A DNA stretch of 64,000 bases from Paenibacillus typhae (GTDB lineage Bacteria; Bacillota; Bacilli; Paenibacillales; Paenibacillaceae): the NCBI RefSeq assembly GCF_900099765.1, contig NZ_FNDX01000004.1, positions 62,001-126,000 of the forward strand, in the 5' to 3' direction. This document shows positions 15,433-24,284 of this stretch, piece after piece (the first letter of the stretch is position 1; each line of letters begins with the position of its first letter). The position numbers were made by a program, and so were the translations under genes. The notes under the pieces are model-generated. The model was not told the origin of the DNA and did not search any database. It was given only the letters and a program-made list of their open reading frames with translations.

Positions 15433-17358
15433 TTATTTTGCCTGCAGAGGCTTCTTCCAGAGCCCGAGCGCCAGACCGGAGATTACAGCACCGATCAGCA
15501 CGGCCAGCAGGAACAGCAGCGCGTTGCTGGAAAGTGCGGCGACGAAAACCCCGCCGTGCGGCGCAGGCACGTTAATGTGCCAGAGCTGTGTAAGCCCGCC
15601 GGCAACAGCGGAGCCGATGATACAGGTGGTCAGCACGCGCAGCGGATCGGCTGCGGCAAACGGAATTGCGCCTTCAGTAATAAAGGAAAGTCCCAGTACA
15701 TAATTCGTAATCCCCGACTTGCGTTCGGTTTCTGTGAACTTGTTCTTGAACAATGTAGTTGCCAGTGCGATTGCCAGCGGCGGCACCATACCGCCCGCCA
15801 TTACCGCAGCCATCATCAGACCGTTCGTGTTACCGCTGGAGGTGAATACGCCGATGGCAAAGGTGTAAGCTGCTTTGTTGAACGGGCCGCCCATATCAAT
15901 GGCCATCATTCCCCCAAGGACAATACCAAGGATAACCATATTGCCGGTGCCCAGTCTGTTAAGGGCATCAATCATCGCTGTATTAATTGAGCTAAATACC
16001 GGATCAAACACATAGAACATCGCAGCTCCGGTAATCAGCAGGCCAAATACCGGGTAGAGCAGAATCGGCTTCAGTCCGTCTAGCGTGCGCGGCAGGCCGG
16101 CAAAGGCTTTGCGCAGGCCGATGATGACATAACCGGCCAGGAAACCGGCGGCCAGACCGCCGAGGAAGCCGGCGTTGGAATTCAGGGCCATGAGCCCGCC
16201 GACCATACCAGGCATGAGCGCCGGACGGTCGCCGATGCTCATCGCGATAAAACCGGCGAGGATCGGGATCAGGAAGTGGAAGGCACCGTCGCCGCCGCCG
16301 ATCGTCTGCAGCAGCTTCACCAGCGGATTATCGACGCTGGCGACCTGCTCGATCAGGAAGGAAATGGCGAGCAGGATACCGCCGCCGACTACGAACGGAA
16401 GCATGTGCGAAATGCCGTTCATCAGATCTTTATAAATTTTGCTGCCGACACTGCCGGATTTGGCAGGAGCTTCTTCATTGCTGCTGCGTCCGCCGCTGCC
16501 CTGGTAGATCGGCGCATCGCCCCTGAGTGCTTTGCTGATCAGCTCCTCAGGCTTGCGGATTCCGTCGCTGACCGGTCTTTGCAGCACCGGCTTGCCGGCG
16601 AAGCGGGCCATCTCGACATTCTTGTCAGCGGCCACAATAACGCCGCTGGCCCGGCGGATCTCATCTTCGGTAAGCACATTCTGCGCACCTTCCGAGCCGT
16701 TGGTCTCAACGCGGATATTGACCCCCATCTCCAGCGCCTTCTTCTTCAGTGCATCTTCTGCCATGAAGGTATGGGCAATCCCTGTGGGGCAAGCAGTTAC
16801 AGCTACAACAAAACCGGAGGAATCCGGATTTCCGACGATCATCTTCTCAGGTGCCGGCTTGGCTCCAGGAGCGGCCTTTTCTGCTTCTGCCTTGGCATCC
16901 TGCTCCGCCTGTTTGGCGTCGAATAATGCGGCTACCTCATCCGGAGTGGACGCCTTCATCAGCGCCTCGATGAATTCGCTTTCAATGAGCAGCCTGGACA
17001 ACGCTGCAAGTGTCCGCATGTGCATATTGCCTGCGCCTTCGGGCGCAGCGATCATAAAGAACAGCTTGGCCGGCTCATCATCCAGCGATTCATACTCAAC
17101 GCCTGCGCTGCTCTTGGCAAAAACCACTGTCGCCTGATTAACGGCAGAGGTTTTGGCATGAGGCATGGCAATGCCTCCGCCGATACCGGTGCTGGACTGG
17201 GCTTCACGCGCCAGAATCTTTTCCTTGAACAGCACCTTGTCGTTGATTCTTCCGCTGGCTGCCAGGCTGGCAATCAGCTCGTCGATCGCCGCCTCCTTGG
17301 TGGTTGCCTGCAGATTCATGATCATTGCTTCTTTAATCATCAAATCTGTAATTCTCAT
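15433..17358 (-). CDS. fruA: PTS fructose transporter subunit IIABC
   Basis: The 641-residue fusion takes up and phosphorylates fructose to fructose 1-phosphate. The domain order is IIA (about 1-145, phosphohistidine His67 in MPHAKT), an Ala/Lys/Glu-rich linker (about 150-172), IIB (about 182-280, phosphocysteine Cys190 in TACPTGIAHT), a second linker, and the membrane domain IIC (about 305-635 with LPFVVGGGILLA and MGGPFNKAAYTF). The gene follows fruK by about 50 bases and ends at a strong terminator. Confidence 0.96.
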   Translation of the reverse strand: MRITDLMIKEAMIMNLQATTKEAAIDELIASLAASGRINDKVLFKEKILAREAQSSTGIGGGIAMPHAKTSAVNQATVVFAKSSAGVEYESLDDEPAKLFFMIAAPEGAGNMHMRTLAALSRLLIESEFIEALMKASTPDEVAALFDAKQAEQDAKAEAEKAAPGAKPAPEKMIVGNPDSSGFVVAVTACPTGIAHTFMAEDALKKKALEMGVNIRVETNGSEGAQNVLTEDEIRRASGVIVAADKNVEMARFAGKPVLQRPVSDGIRKPEELISKALRGDAPIYQGSGGRSSNEEAPAKSGSVGSKIYKDLMNGISHMLPFVVGGGILLAISFLIEQVASVDNPLVKLLQTIGGGDGAFHFLIPILAGFIAMSIGDRPALMPGMVGGLMALNSNAGFLGGLAAGFLAGYVIIGLRKAFAGLPRTLDGLKPILLYPVFGLLITGAAMFYVFDPVFSSINTAMIDALNRLGTGNMVILGIVLGGMMAIDMGGPFNKAAYTFAIGVFTSSGNTNGLMMAAVMAGGMVPPLAIALATTLFKNKFTETERKSGITNYVLGLSFITEGAIPFAAADPLRVLTTCIIGSAVAGGLTQLWHINVPAPHGGVFVAALSSNALLFLLAVLIGAVISGLALGLWKKPLQAK

Positions 17359-17407
17359 ATTGATCAGCTCCCTATGTTCCTGTAAATGCCGTTGTTTAGC
17401 TTATTGC

Positions 17408-18319
17408 TTAAAGCTGTGTAATCTGAATCTGCGGGCGCAGCCGGCTGATAAATCCGCCGTCCGCCAGATCATCGGAGAATGCCGTTGCACTCCCTGAGGC
17501 TACGCCTGTGCGGAAGGCTTCCAGCACATCTCCTTCACAGGATAAGGTGCCTACAAAACCGGCAATCATCGAATCCCCTGCACCAACCGAATTTCTGACC
17601 TGACCTGCCGGCGCACTAGCAGCATACACACCCTGCTCTGTGATCAGCAGCGCACCTTCCCCGGCCATCGAGACCAGCACATGCTGCGCTCCGGCTTCCA
17701 GCAGCTTGCGGCCGTATATGATAATCTCTTCTCTTGTGCTGATGGTAACCCCGAACAGTTCGGCAAGCTCGTGGTGATTGGGCTTGACGAGCAGCGGACT
17801 GTGTTCAAGCGCCTGCTGCAGAGCCTGGCCGGTGGTATCAATCACGAACTGTGCACCCTGCTGCTTGCATACCGCGATCAGCCTGTTATAGAAGTCCCCG
17901 CCCAGGGATGGAGGAATGCTGCCGGACATAATAACGATATCTCCGGCCTGCAGATTACGCAGCTTGTTCATCAGCGCCTCAGCCTCAGCAGCAGTGATTT
18001 CCGGTCCGGTTCCATTAATTTCGGTTTCTTCTCCGGACTTTAGCTTAATATTAATCCGCGTGTCTCCGCTGACCGGAACGAAGTCACTTGAGGTTCCTTC
18101 CTCCCGCAGCCAGTCCTCGATGAACCGGCCGGTGAAACCGCCGAGAAAGCCGGTCGCCGTATTGTCTACCTTAAGCTGGTTCAGCACACGCGACACGTTG
18201 ATGCCTTTACCGCCGGGCAGCTTCAGATCCCGGGACATCCGGTTCAGGCTGCCTAGCTTCATATCTTCCACTTCCACGATGTAATCAATGGAAGGATTGA
18301 GTGTAACGGTGTAAATCAT
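17408..18319 (-). CDS. fruK: 1-phosphofructokinase
   Basis: The 303-residue PfkB-family kinase converts fructose 1-phosphate to fructose 1,6-bisphosphate. It begins MIYTVTLNPSIDY, has the sugar-binding LPGGKGINVSRVL and the C-terminal catalytic GAGDSMIAGF. The start at 18319 is preferred to the ATG at 18325 because GAGGG is then 6 bases away and the N-terminus fits the family. It is the middle gene of fruR-fruK-fruA. Confidence 0.95.
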   Translation of the reverse strand: MIYTVTLNPSIDYIVEVEDMKLGSLNRMSRDLKLPGGKGINVSRVLNQLKVDNTATGFLGGFTGRFIEDWLREEGTSSDFVPVSGDTRINIKLKSGEETEINGTGPEITAAEAEALMNKLRNLQAGDIVIMSGSIPPSLGGDFYNRLIAVCKQQGAQFVIDTTGQALQQALEHSPLLVKPNHHELAELFGVTISTREEIIIYGRKLLEAGAQHVLVSMAGEGALLITEQGVYAASAPAGQVRNSVGAGDSMIAGFVGTLSCEGDVLEAFRTGVASGSATAFSDDLADGGFISRLRPQIQITQL

Positions 18320-18351
18320 GTTCATCCCTCATTATTGTGGTTTACTTGCCT

Positions 18352-19116
18352 TCACACGATAGTGAAGCCGACATCCATGGCTTCAAGGCCGCGGGTGAAG
18401 CTGCCTTGCACTGCCGAATCCAGGATGCAGTGGTCGATTTCGTTCAGATCAGCCACCTTGCAGAAGGAGACCTGGCCGATCTTGCTGTGGTCTGCCAGCA
18501 GAATAGACTGTTTGGCAACAGCGATCATTTTGCGCTTCGTCGCCGCCTCTAGCATATTCGGAGTGGTAATTCCCTCCTGGAGGTCAAGCCCGTTCGTTCC
18601 GAGAAAGGCTTTGTCCACCCGCACCATCTCCAGCGACCGCTCCGTCATCGGACCGACAAAGGCCATCGTATCCGGCCGCAGCATCCCGCCTGTAATCGAC
18701 ACTTCGATATTCCGGCAATCCTTCAGCTCGTTCAGGGCCATAATCGAATTGGTAATCACCTTCAGATTTGAAAAGCTCTTTAGCGCCCTGGCTATCTGCA
18801 GTGTTGTCGTTCCTCCGTCAAGCAGTATGGCGTCGCCCTCCTGGATCATCTGGACTGCCTTGGCGGCAATCCGCTGCTTCTCGTCCAGAAGTCGGTCTGC
18901 CTTGTCCGGGAAGGCAGCCTCAAAGTTAACGCTCTGCAGGGATACCGCTCCGCCATGCGTACGCTTCAGCAGCCTCGCTTCCTCCAGTTCTTTCAGATCC
19001 CGCCGGATGGTCGATTCAGAGACGCCGAGCTGGAGGCTGAGCTCCTGCACCGAGGCCCTTGTACGCTGCTCAACGAACTGTACAATACTCCGTTTTCTTT
19101 CCTCTTCAAACAGCAC
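18352..19116 (-). CDS. fruR: DeoR family regulator of the fructose operon
   Basis: The 254-residue repressor has an N-terminal DeoR helix-turn-helix (VSESTIRRDLKELEEARLLKRTHGGA) and a C-terminal DeoRC sensor domain with GDAILLDGGTTTLQIA, which binds a sugar phosphate, probably fructose 1-phosphate. The best start is a GTG at 19116 (MLFEEERKR), with GGGAG nine bases upstream; a TTG at 19125 is too close to it. Repeats in front of the gene are its likely operators. Confidence 0.92.
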   Translation of the reverse strand: MLFEEERKRSIVQFVEQRTRASVQELSLQLGVSESTIRRDLKELEEARLLKRTHGGAVSLQSVNFEAAFPDKADRLLDEKQRIAAKAVQMIQEGDAILLDGGTTTLQIARALKSFSNLKVITNSIMALNELKDCRNIEVSITGGMLRPDTMAFVGPMTERSLEMVRVDKAFLGTNGLDLQEGITTPNMLEAATKRKMIAVAKQSILLADHSKIGQVSFCKVADLNEIDHCILDSAVQGSFTRGLEAMDVGFTIV

Positions 19117-19217
19117 AGCAGTCAACTCCCTGTACGCATAGCGTAAGCATGTAGTCCGCCTGCTATGCAGTATCTGTATATTTGCTTACGCTTTTTGATC
19201 ATTTAACTGATGATAAG

Positions 19218-19302
19218 TGCTCATTATTGATCGTTTGTGCTCATTTATGATATTAACAGCGTTTTCATAAGATGTAAAGTGATTTTTTATGCTCATTTAT
19301 GA
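19218..19302 (-). promoter_or_regulatory. fru operon promoter with cre site and FruR operators
   Basis: Minus-strand promoter: TTTACA (rc of 19273-19278), 17 bases, TAATAT (rc of 19250-19255). Inside the spacer lies TGAAAACGCTGTTA (19254-19267), matching all but one position of the CcpA cre consensus. Three copies of TGCTCATTTATGA-like repeats lie at 19218-19230, 19238-19250 and 19290-19302. The first two are spaced exactly 20 bases apart, as expected for a DeoR repressor. Confidence 0.8.
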
Positions 19303-19401
19303 AAAAACAAGTCATGAGAAAAAACCACCCGATTGCCTATTTCCTACCGGGGGGCAGCGACATATTTATAATACATATGGCGAAAAAGCGGGTGAACAGG
19401 G

Positions 19402-19689
19402 ATGGCCAATAACAGTAACGGTTATAGCAGCAGCGGCAGCAATAATAAGATCAGCAATGGTTCCGGCGGTCCGGGAAATCCTGTTGAGTCTGCGGAACTG
19501 AGCGCTGATGACTATGAGATTATCGCTGCCGGACTGTCTGTTCTTGGAGAATTCTTTGCTTTTTTGGCACTCGTCAAGGCTAAACAGGTTACGCAGGAAA
19601 CCGGGGGGCAGGTAGATATAGAGCCCGCTCTGTTCATCCAGTCACGCAAAAAAGCGGCAAAACGGAAATCCCGTCTGCCGCGCCGGTAG
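19402..19689 (+). CDS. hypothetical protein
   Basis: The 95-residue protein starts with a Ser/Asn/Gly-rich low-complexity part (to about residue 25), continues with a predicted helical hydrophobic segment (YEIIAAGLSVLGEFFAFLALVKAKQV) and ends very basic (SRKKAAKRKSRLPRR). A TATAAT (19367-19372) lies upstream, but the ribosome site is weak (ACAGGG directly before ATG). I do not recognise it. It is convergent with the stress protein gene. Confidence 0.5.
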   Translation: MANNSNGYSSSGSNNKISNGSGGPGNPVESAELSADDYEIIAAGLSVLGEFFAFLALVKAKQVTQETGGQVDIEPALFIQSRKKAAKRKSRLPRR

Positions 19690-19697
19690 CTGCAGGT

Positions 19698-20171
19698 TTA
19701 TTCAGCGGAACCTAATGGAATAGCATGATGCCGCTCCATTATTTCACTTGCCTGCCTGCTCTGATTCTCTTCTATGTCCACAATAACGATGATACGCTCA
19801 TTTTCGGCATGCTCTGCATATTTGAGGGCATCTGCCTCCGGTATTCCTAACCCGATCAGGCTGACGGCAAGGCCATCGTCCTCAAGGTCGGCTCCGGCCA
19901 GCTTACGTGCCGCCGGTCCGGCTGATACAGCGGTGTCGTTGATCATATCCAGGCCGACGCCCACCTCCCGGGCTGTCCCGAACAAGCCTGCATTGCCGGC
20001 TCCGCTCTCTGTTTTTCCGATTCCCGTGTCGTGGCTGATGCGTTCAAGCGTACTCTTTTGCTTCGTTAATGCTGATATATGCTTCGCTTTTATACCGTTA
20101 TCCTTCAAATCCTCGATTGCCAGCACAGCATCGCTCGGATGCCCGAATATCCCAATAACCAGCGTAGTCAT
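19698..20171 (-). CDS. general stress protein-like (YflT/GsiB-region DUF1269-like)
   Basis: The 157-residue protein begins with the heat-induced stress protein YflT-like pattern (TTLVIGIFGHPSDAVLAIEDLKDNG), a ferredoxin-like alpha/beta half. A glycine-rich central segment follows and then a second similar half ending IIVIVDIEE. The start at 20171 is favoured because GGAGGGG is 8 bases before it; the ATG at 20177 is too close. A weak SigB-like promoter can be read upstream. Family assignment is moderate. Confidence 0.6.
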   Translation of the reverse strand: MTTLVIGIFGHPSDAVLAIEDLKDNGIKAKHISALTKQKSTLERISHDTGIGKTESGAGNAGLFGTAREVGVGLDMINDTAVSAGPAARKLAGADLEDDGLAVSLIGLGIPEADALKYAEHAENERIIVIVDIEENQSRQASEIMERHHAIPLGSAE

Positions 20172-20185
20172 GTGCATCCCCTCCT

Positions 20186-20222
20186 GTTAATGCGTATTAA
20201 CCTGCTCTTTTACCGCTTAAAC
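20186..20222 (-). promoter_or_regulatory. possible SigB-like promoter and palindrome
   Basis: Minus strand: GTTTAA, 14 bases, GGTTAA resembles GTTTAA-N12-15-GGGTAA. A palindrome GTTAAT-GCGT-ATTAAC (20186-20201) overlaps the -10. SigB is not certain to exist in this organism. Confidence 0.25.
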
Positions 20223-20346
20223 CGGGCCAGGGCTAATTGCACTCTATCAGGCTGAATCAATCTCTTGCGTTTCGGTTATAAAGATAGAATCGGGAATAGC
20301 TGTACATATGGACGTGCGACACATTCAAGATTACGGGGGTGCTGCT

Positions 20347-21447
20347 ATGCTGCAAAGCAAATATTTTCGGACAAGCCTGTCCATTATTGCTTTTCTGTTG
20401 ATTCTTTATCTGGGCTCCAAGGTGATGTTCCTGTTTACGCCGCTGCTCTCCATTATCAATCTGCTGCTGGTGCCAATGATGCTCTCAGGATTCATGTATT
20501 ATCTGCTTCGCCCGCTCGTCAGGTTTCTGGAAAAGCATAAGCTGAACCGTGCATTGTCCATCCTGCTGATTTATCTCGTCTTCGCCGGCCTGTTCGTCCT
20601 GTTCTGGATTCTGATCTGGCCGACACTGCGTGAGCAGTTCCAGAATTTCATTGATAACATGCCTTATCTTGTCGAGGGGATGCAGAATCAGTTCAACCAG
20701 CTGCGGAATGATCCTTCACTGTCACGGTTTTTCTCGGGCGATACTGACCTGTCCGATAAAATATCGGAATATGTAAGCAACACGATCACGTGGATGACCA
20801 ATTCCATGTCAAATCTGATAGGTGTCATTTCAAGCATTGTAGTGGTTATAGCCACCCTGCCGATTATTCTTTATTACATGCTGAAAGACGGGCATAAGCT
20901 TGCACCTATCCTGCTGGGGCTGTTCCCGCGGAAATACCGCAAGGAAGGCCAGGATATGCTCGGCGATATTGACAGCGCGCTCAGCGGCTTCATTGTCACC
21001 AGGGTTATTTTAAATGTGGTGCTCGGAATTATGCTGTACATCGGCTTCCTGTTTATCGGGCTGCCTTATTCACTGCTGCTCGCTGTGATCTCCATTCCGC
21101 TTAACTTCATACCTTATGTCGGGTCACTGCTTGCTTCCGTACCGGTCCTTATCGTGGGATTTATCGAATCCCCTTCCATGGCGATCTGGTCGCTTGTTAT
21201 TATTCTGGTCGCCCAGCAGATCCAGGATAATGTGCTATCTCCGATTATTTACGGCAAATCACTTGATGTACACCCGCTGACTACAGTTGTCATTGTGCTG
21301 GTAGGCGGAGATTTCTTCGGAATTATCGGTGTGCTGATTGCCCTGCCGGTCTATATGATTGCCAAAATCATTTTTATGCGCATTTACGAGATTATCGTGG
21401 CAGAGCGGGTCGAGGAGATCCAGCTGCCCAAAGACGAGCAGATGTAG
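20347..21447 (+). CDS. AI-2E family (PerM-like) membrane transporter
   Basis: The 366-residue protein has the AI-2E transporter layout: three or four N-terminal helices, a soluble region around residues 85-150, then helices with the conserved PYVGSLLASVPV, QQIQDNVLSPIIYGKSL and HPLTTVVIVLVGGDFFGIIGVLIALPVY. Members export small molecules or act as ion antiporters; the substrate here is unknown. The start at 20347 has GGGGGTG upstream. A strong terminator follows. Confidence 0.9.
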   Translation: MLQSKYFRTSLSIIAFLLILYLGSKVMFLFTPLLSIINLLLVPMMLSGFMYYLLRPLVRFLEKHKLNRALSILLIYLVFAGLFVLFWILIWPTLREQFQNFIDNMPYLVEGMQNQFNQLRNDPSLSRFFSGDTDLSDKISEYVSNTITWMTNSMSNLIGVISSIVVVIATLPIILYYMLKDGHKLAPILLGLFPRKYRKEGQDMLGDIDSALSGFIVTRVILNVVLGIMLYIGFLFIGLPYSLLLAVISIPLNFIPYVGSLLASVPVLIVGFIESPSMAIWSLVIILVAQQIQDNVLSPIIYGKSLDVHPLTTVVIVLVGGDFFGIIGVLIALPVYMIAKIIFMRIYEIIVAERVEEIQLPKDEQM

Positions 21448-21461
21448 CCGTAAAATAACAC

Positions 21462-21507
21462 AAGAGCAGCGTACTCCCTCTGCAGGGAAACGCTGCTCTT
21501 TGTATTT
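21462..21507 (+). terminator. terminator of the AI-2E family gene
   Basis: AAGAGCAGCGT pairs perfectly with ACGCTGCTCTT, with an inner CCCT/AGGG stem, followed by TTTGTATTT. Confidence 0.85.
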
Positions 21508-21559
21508 GCTGCTGCTTGTGCAGTCTGGTACAGCTCACTAAAGGCTGTCAGACAGCTAG

Positions 21560-21964
21560 TTATCCCCGCAGGGACCGGACTACAAAAATATGTGTGCCCT
21601 TCATCAGATTCTGTCCGTCCTGCAGCGTAACCGCCCCCTTGGTGTGCGAGACGATGACTGTATTGAAGGCAACCAGCTGGTCGCCTTTCCAGACGGTAAC
21701 CGCCGATTTAAAATACACAGCATTGTCAAACTGCTGGCGCTCTCTCATGACATAACCGACGGAGTGAAGAACCGGGGGCAATGCCCGCTCCTTGGGCGCG
21801 AGCGCCTTAATGTACACAATGTCACGAAAAGGCACAGCAATTTCCTGATGGCCGATGACGGCCAGCGAAGCCTGAGGGTCCCATTTGCGCAGCACGCCCT
21901 TCATGATCGTATAAGGCGCCTCGCCGCAATACATGATGACCGGTCTGCCTACCCAATGCTTCAT
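21560..21964 (-). CDS. hypothetical protein
   Basis: The 134-residue soluble protein (MKHWVGRPVIMYCGEAPYT...) is rich in beta strands and valine, with no signal peptide, and ends KGTHIFVVRSLRG. I do not recognise a family. The ATG at 21964 has AAGGGG 8 bases upstream; a GTG at 21973 would overlap that site. It lies 31 bases after ung on the same strand, so the two are probably cotranscribed. Confidence 0.65.
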   Translation of the reverse strand: MKHWVGRPVIMYCGEAPYTIMKGVLRKWDPQASLAVIGHQEIAVPFRDIVYIKALAPKERALPPVLHSVGYVMRERQQFDNAVYFKSAVTVWKGDQLVAFNTVIVSHTKGAVTLQDGQNLMKGTHIFVVRSLRG

Positions 21965-21995
21965 TGCTCTCACCCCTTCACTATGCCCCTGCTAC

Positions 21996-22664
21996 CTATA
22001 GATTCGGTATGGACCAGTCGATTCCTTTCAAACCGTGAGATTCCAGATACTGATTCGCCTGTGAAAAGGGCCTGCTGCCCAAAAATCCGCGGTGTGCCGA
22101 GAACGGGCTGGGATGCGGAGACTGGATAACCTTATGGCGGGTCCGGTCAATATAGGCTCCTTTTTGCTGGGCATGGCTGCCCCACAGGATAAACACCATC
22201 GGTTCTGTCCGTTCATTCAGCTTTCCCATAATCGCATCCGTAAATGTCTCCCAGCCCAAACCTTTATGTGAATTAGGCTGGCCTTCCCGCACAGTCAGCA
22301 CGGCGTTAAGCATCAGCACCCCCTCCTCCGCCCAATGCAGCAGCGAGCCGTGATTTGGGACAGGCGTGCCGGTATCCTCATGCAGCTCCTGATAAATATT
22401 GCGCAGCGAAGGCGGGATGCGTACACCGGGCTTTACCGAAAAGCTCAGCCCGTGGGCCTGTCCCGCACCATGATAAGGGTCTTGTCCCAATATTACAACC
22501 CGTGTCTTACTGTATGGCGTCAGCTTGAGTGCCGAAAACAGCTGCTCCTTGGGCGGATAGACTGTATGCTGTTTATACTCTGCCGCTAATGCATAGCGCA
22601 GTTCCTGAAAATAAGGCTTCTGAATTTCCTCCTGCAGCACTTCATCCCAATCATTTCCGAACAT
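21996..22664 (-). CDS. ung: uracil-DNA glycosylase
   Basis: The 222-residue enzyme removes uracil from DNA in base excision repair. The water-activating motif GQDPYHG (Asp at about 62), the uracil-binding MLNAVLTV and the DNA-intercalating loop HPSPFSAHRGF are all present, and the length is typical of family 1. GAAGGGG precedes the ATG. Confidence 0.97.
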   Translation of the reverse strand: MFGNDWDEVLQEEIQKPYFQELRYALAAEYKQHTVYPPKEQLFSALKLTPYSKTRVVILGQDPYHGAGQAHGLSFSVKPGVRIPPSLRNIYQELHEDTGTPVPNHGSLLHWAEEGVLMLNAVLTVREGQPNSHKGLGWETFTDAIMGKLNERTEPMVFILWGSHAQQKGAYIDRTRHKVIQSPHPSPFSAHRGFLGSRPFSQANQYLESHGLKGIDWSIPNL

Positions 22665-22716
22665 TCCGGTTCCCCTTCCGATTCCTGCTGTGATTTAGAC
22701 CGTACTCTGTATTACC

Positions 22717-23385
22717 CTATTTCCGGCCGTAATCCGCTTTGATCTCTCCCCATTCCTTTGTCTGCCACTTCAGTACTTTGTTATTATAGGTGTTCGTCCG
22801 CAGCCAGTGCTCAGCCCTGTCAATCAGCGTCCAGATCTCCTCTGTAGAAGCATCGCGCGCCAGGGTGGTCGCTACCTTCTTCTGCTTGACCCATTTCATC
22901 GCATTGACGGAGTCACTATAAACCGTCTTGCTGCTGCCCTCTTTCTTCAGTAGGGCCAGCGCATGCACAATGGCCAGAAATTCACCCAGGTTGTTCGTCC
23001 CTTTCCGGATCGGACCGCAGGAGAAGATAATATCCCCGGTCTGGGTATCCACACCCTTGTATTCCACCGGTCCCGGGTTGCCCCTTGTGCCGACATCTAC
23101 AGAGATGCTGTCATAATCAATTTCCATGGATTCCGGCGTACTTGAAGCTGTGCTGCGGCTCCAAGAGCCTGACGATTTGCTTTTCGCCGTACCGGAACCC
23201 GAAGCTCCGCTTCCCCAATTGCCTTTCCAGCCTGCTTTGAAAGCCGCATCAGCAGCAGCCTTCGACTCATAGGACTTGTATTTGGCTCCGGTGTAATGAT
23301 CGGTCTGGGCCTGACATTCTGCCCAGGTCGTGTAAACACCCGGCTGCTTACCCTCCCAGACCACATAAAATTTCTGTTTTGCCAT
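22717..23385 (-). CDS. ribonuclease H with N-terminal viroplasmin domain
   Basis: The 222-residue protein has an N-terminal caulimovirus viroplasmin/RNase HI hybrid-binding domain (about 1-45: KFYVVWEGKQPGVYTTWAEC and YKSYESKAAADAAF). A Ser/Gly linker follows (about 55-85), then RNase H (about 90-222). Catalytic residues can be placed as Asp in SVDVGTRGN, Glu in NLGEFLA, Asp in VYSDS and Asp in IKADYG. It degrades RNA in RNA-DNA hybrids. GGAGG precedes the start. Confidence 0.93.
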   Translation of the reverse strand: MAKQKFYVVWEGKQPGVYTTWAECQAQTDHYTGAKYKSYESKAAADAAFKAGWKGNWGSGASGSGTAKSKSSGSWSRSTASSTPESMEIDYDSISVDVGTRGNPGPVEYKGVDTQTGDIIFSCGPIRKGTNNLGEFLAIVHALALLKKEGSSKTVYSDSVNAMKWVKQKKVATTLARDASTEEIWTLIDRAEHWLRTNTYNNKVLKWQTKEWGEIKADYGRK

Positions 23386-23416
23386 GTTCGCTGCTCCTCC
23401 TGCAACCTAAAATTCA

Positions 23417-23527
23417 TCAGAAGAATATTGTAATCCAAACGCTGCCCGGATAGAAGCCCGTACCGGGAACAGCTGCTACCTTCAGGAAATAGCGGTTAAC
23501 CGGATAATCGGCACCCGGCACGCCCAT
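23417..23527 (-). CDS. possible 36-residue ORF directly after tetR
   Basis: An ATG one base beyond the tetR stop opens a 36-codon frame (MGVPGADYPVNRYFLKVAA...GFYPGSVWITIFF) that ends before the RNase H ribosome site. It has no ribosome site of its own, so it would depend on coupling. The sequence looks protein-like (beta-strand pattern) but matches no family I know. It may be the tail of a lost gene. Confidence 0.2.
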   Translation of the reverse strand: MGVPGADYPVNRYFLKVAAVPGTGFYPGSVWITIFF

Positions 23528-23528
23528 A

Positions 23529-24116
23529 CTATACCGGTGATGAATCCAGCGGTTTGAGGGTAAGGTCAATAATGGTCCGCACCCGGCCGGCCTGCGGGTC
23601 CGTCTTGACCAGCACCCGCAGGCCCACGAGTGCATTATGCAGATAGGCGGCCATGTCAGCAGGGTCAAAGCTGAGCGCAAGCTCACCGCTTTCCTGACCC
23701 TGGCGCAGCAGGCGCTCAAGCAGATGCTCGGTGTTACGAAAGGCTTCCGTTACCTTGGCTGCCGCCTCAGGGTCATGATTAGCAAGCTCCACCGCGGTAT
23801 TCACAAGCAGGCATCCTTTTGGCTCGGGACCTTTCTTGAACGCAACAGCTTCGAATAGCAGCCGGATGGCTTCCTTGGCGGAAGGCAGCCCTTCTACTCT
23901 GCTCTCCATTTTACCGGAAACCGTATCCGTGTAGCGCTCCATTACTTTCATATATAAGGTATGCTTGTCTCCAAATGTATCGTACATGCTGCGCTTATGT
24001 ATGCCCATGCCCGTTACAAGATCCTGCATAGAGGTCTTCTCATAGCCCTGCTGCCAAAAAATCGTCATCGCTTTGCCAAGAACGTTGTCCACGTCAAATT
24101 CTTTACTTCTGGCCAT
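23529..24116 (-). CDS. TetR/AcrR family regulator
   Basis: The 195-residue protein has an N-terminal TetR helix-turn-helix (TSMQDLVTGMGIHKRSMYDTFGDKHTLY) and a C-terminal ligand domain of the YxaF/AcrR type (GCLLVNTAVELANHDPEAAAKV). The divergent gap to the lipoprotein gene at 24285 holds operator-like repeats, one of which overlaps the tetR promoter side. It probably represses itself and the two downstream lipoprotein genes. Confidence 0.9.
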   Translation of the reverse strand: MARSKEFDVDNVLGKAMTIFWQQGYEKTSMQDLVTGMGIHKRSMYDTFGDKHTLYMKVMERYTDTVSGKMESRVEGLPSAKEAIRLLFEAVAFKKGPEPKGCLLVNTAVELANHDPEAAAKVTEAFRNTEHLLERLLRQGQESGELALSFDPADMAAYLHNALVGLRVLVKTDPQAGRVRTIIDLTLKPLDSSPV

Positions 24117-24150
24117 GTATCATGCTCCTTTCTAGACTTATCTTATCATT

Positions 24151-24165
24151 TATAGAACGATCGGT
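24151..24165. promoter_or_regulatory. TetR operator-like site 1
   Basis: TATAGAACGATCGGT lies 35 bases upstream of the tetR start. It shares 13 of 15 positions with the reverse complement of site 2. Confidence 0.55.
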
Positions 24166-24207
24166 AAATATTGTGGAGTAGAGTGAGTTTAATCACTTTA
24201 ATTCCGC

Positions 24208-24222
24208 ACCAACCGTTCTATA
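24208..24222. promoter_or_regulatory. TetR operator-like site 2
   Basis: ACCAACCGTTCTATA, 63 bases before the lipoprotein start at 24285. The 13-mer AACCGTTCTATAT (24211-24223) recurs exactly at 24851. Confidence 0.55.
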
Positions 24223-24284
24223 TTAATTTTAAAGCTATCCGCCGCCAACTTACTCTTCATTACACAATCAGGAGGCTTAGTCAG

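Noticed and set aside
14947..15990. 347-codon plus-strand ORF opposite the Crp/Fnr and fruA genes
   Set aside because: It spans two opposite genes and their terminator and gives a low-complexity product.
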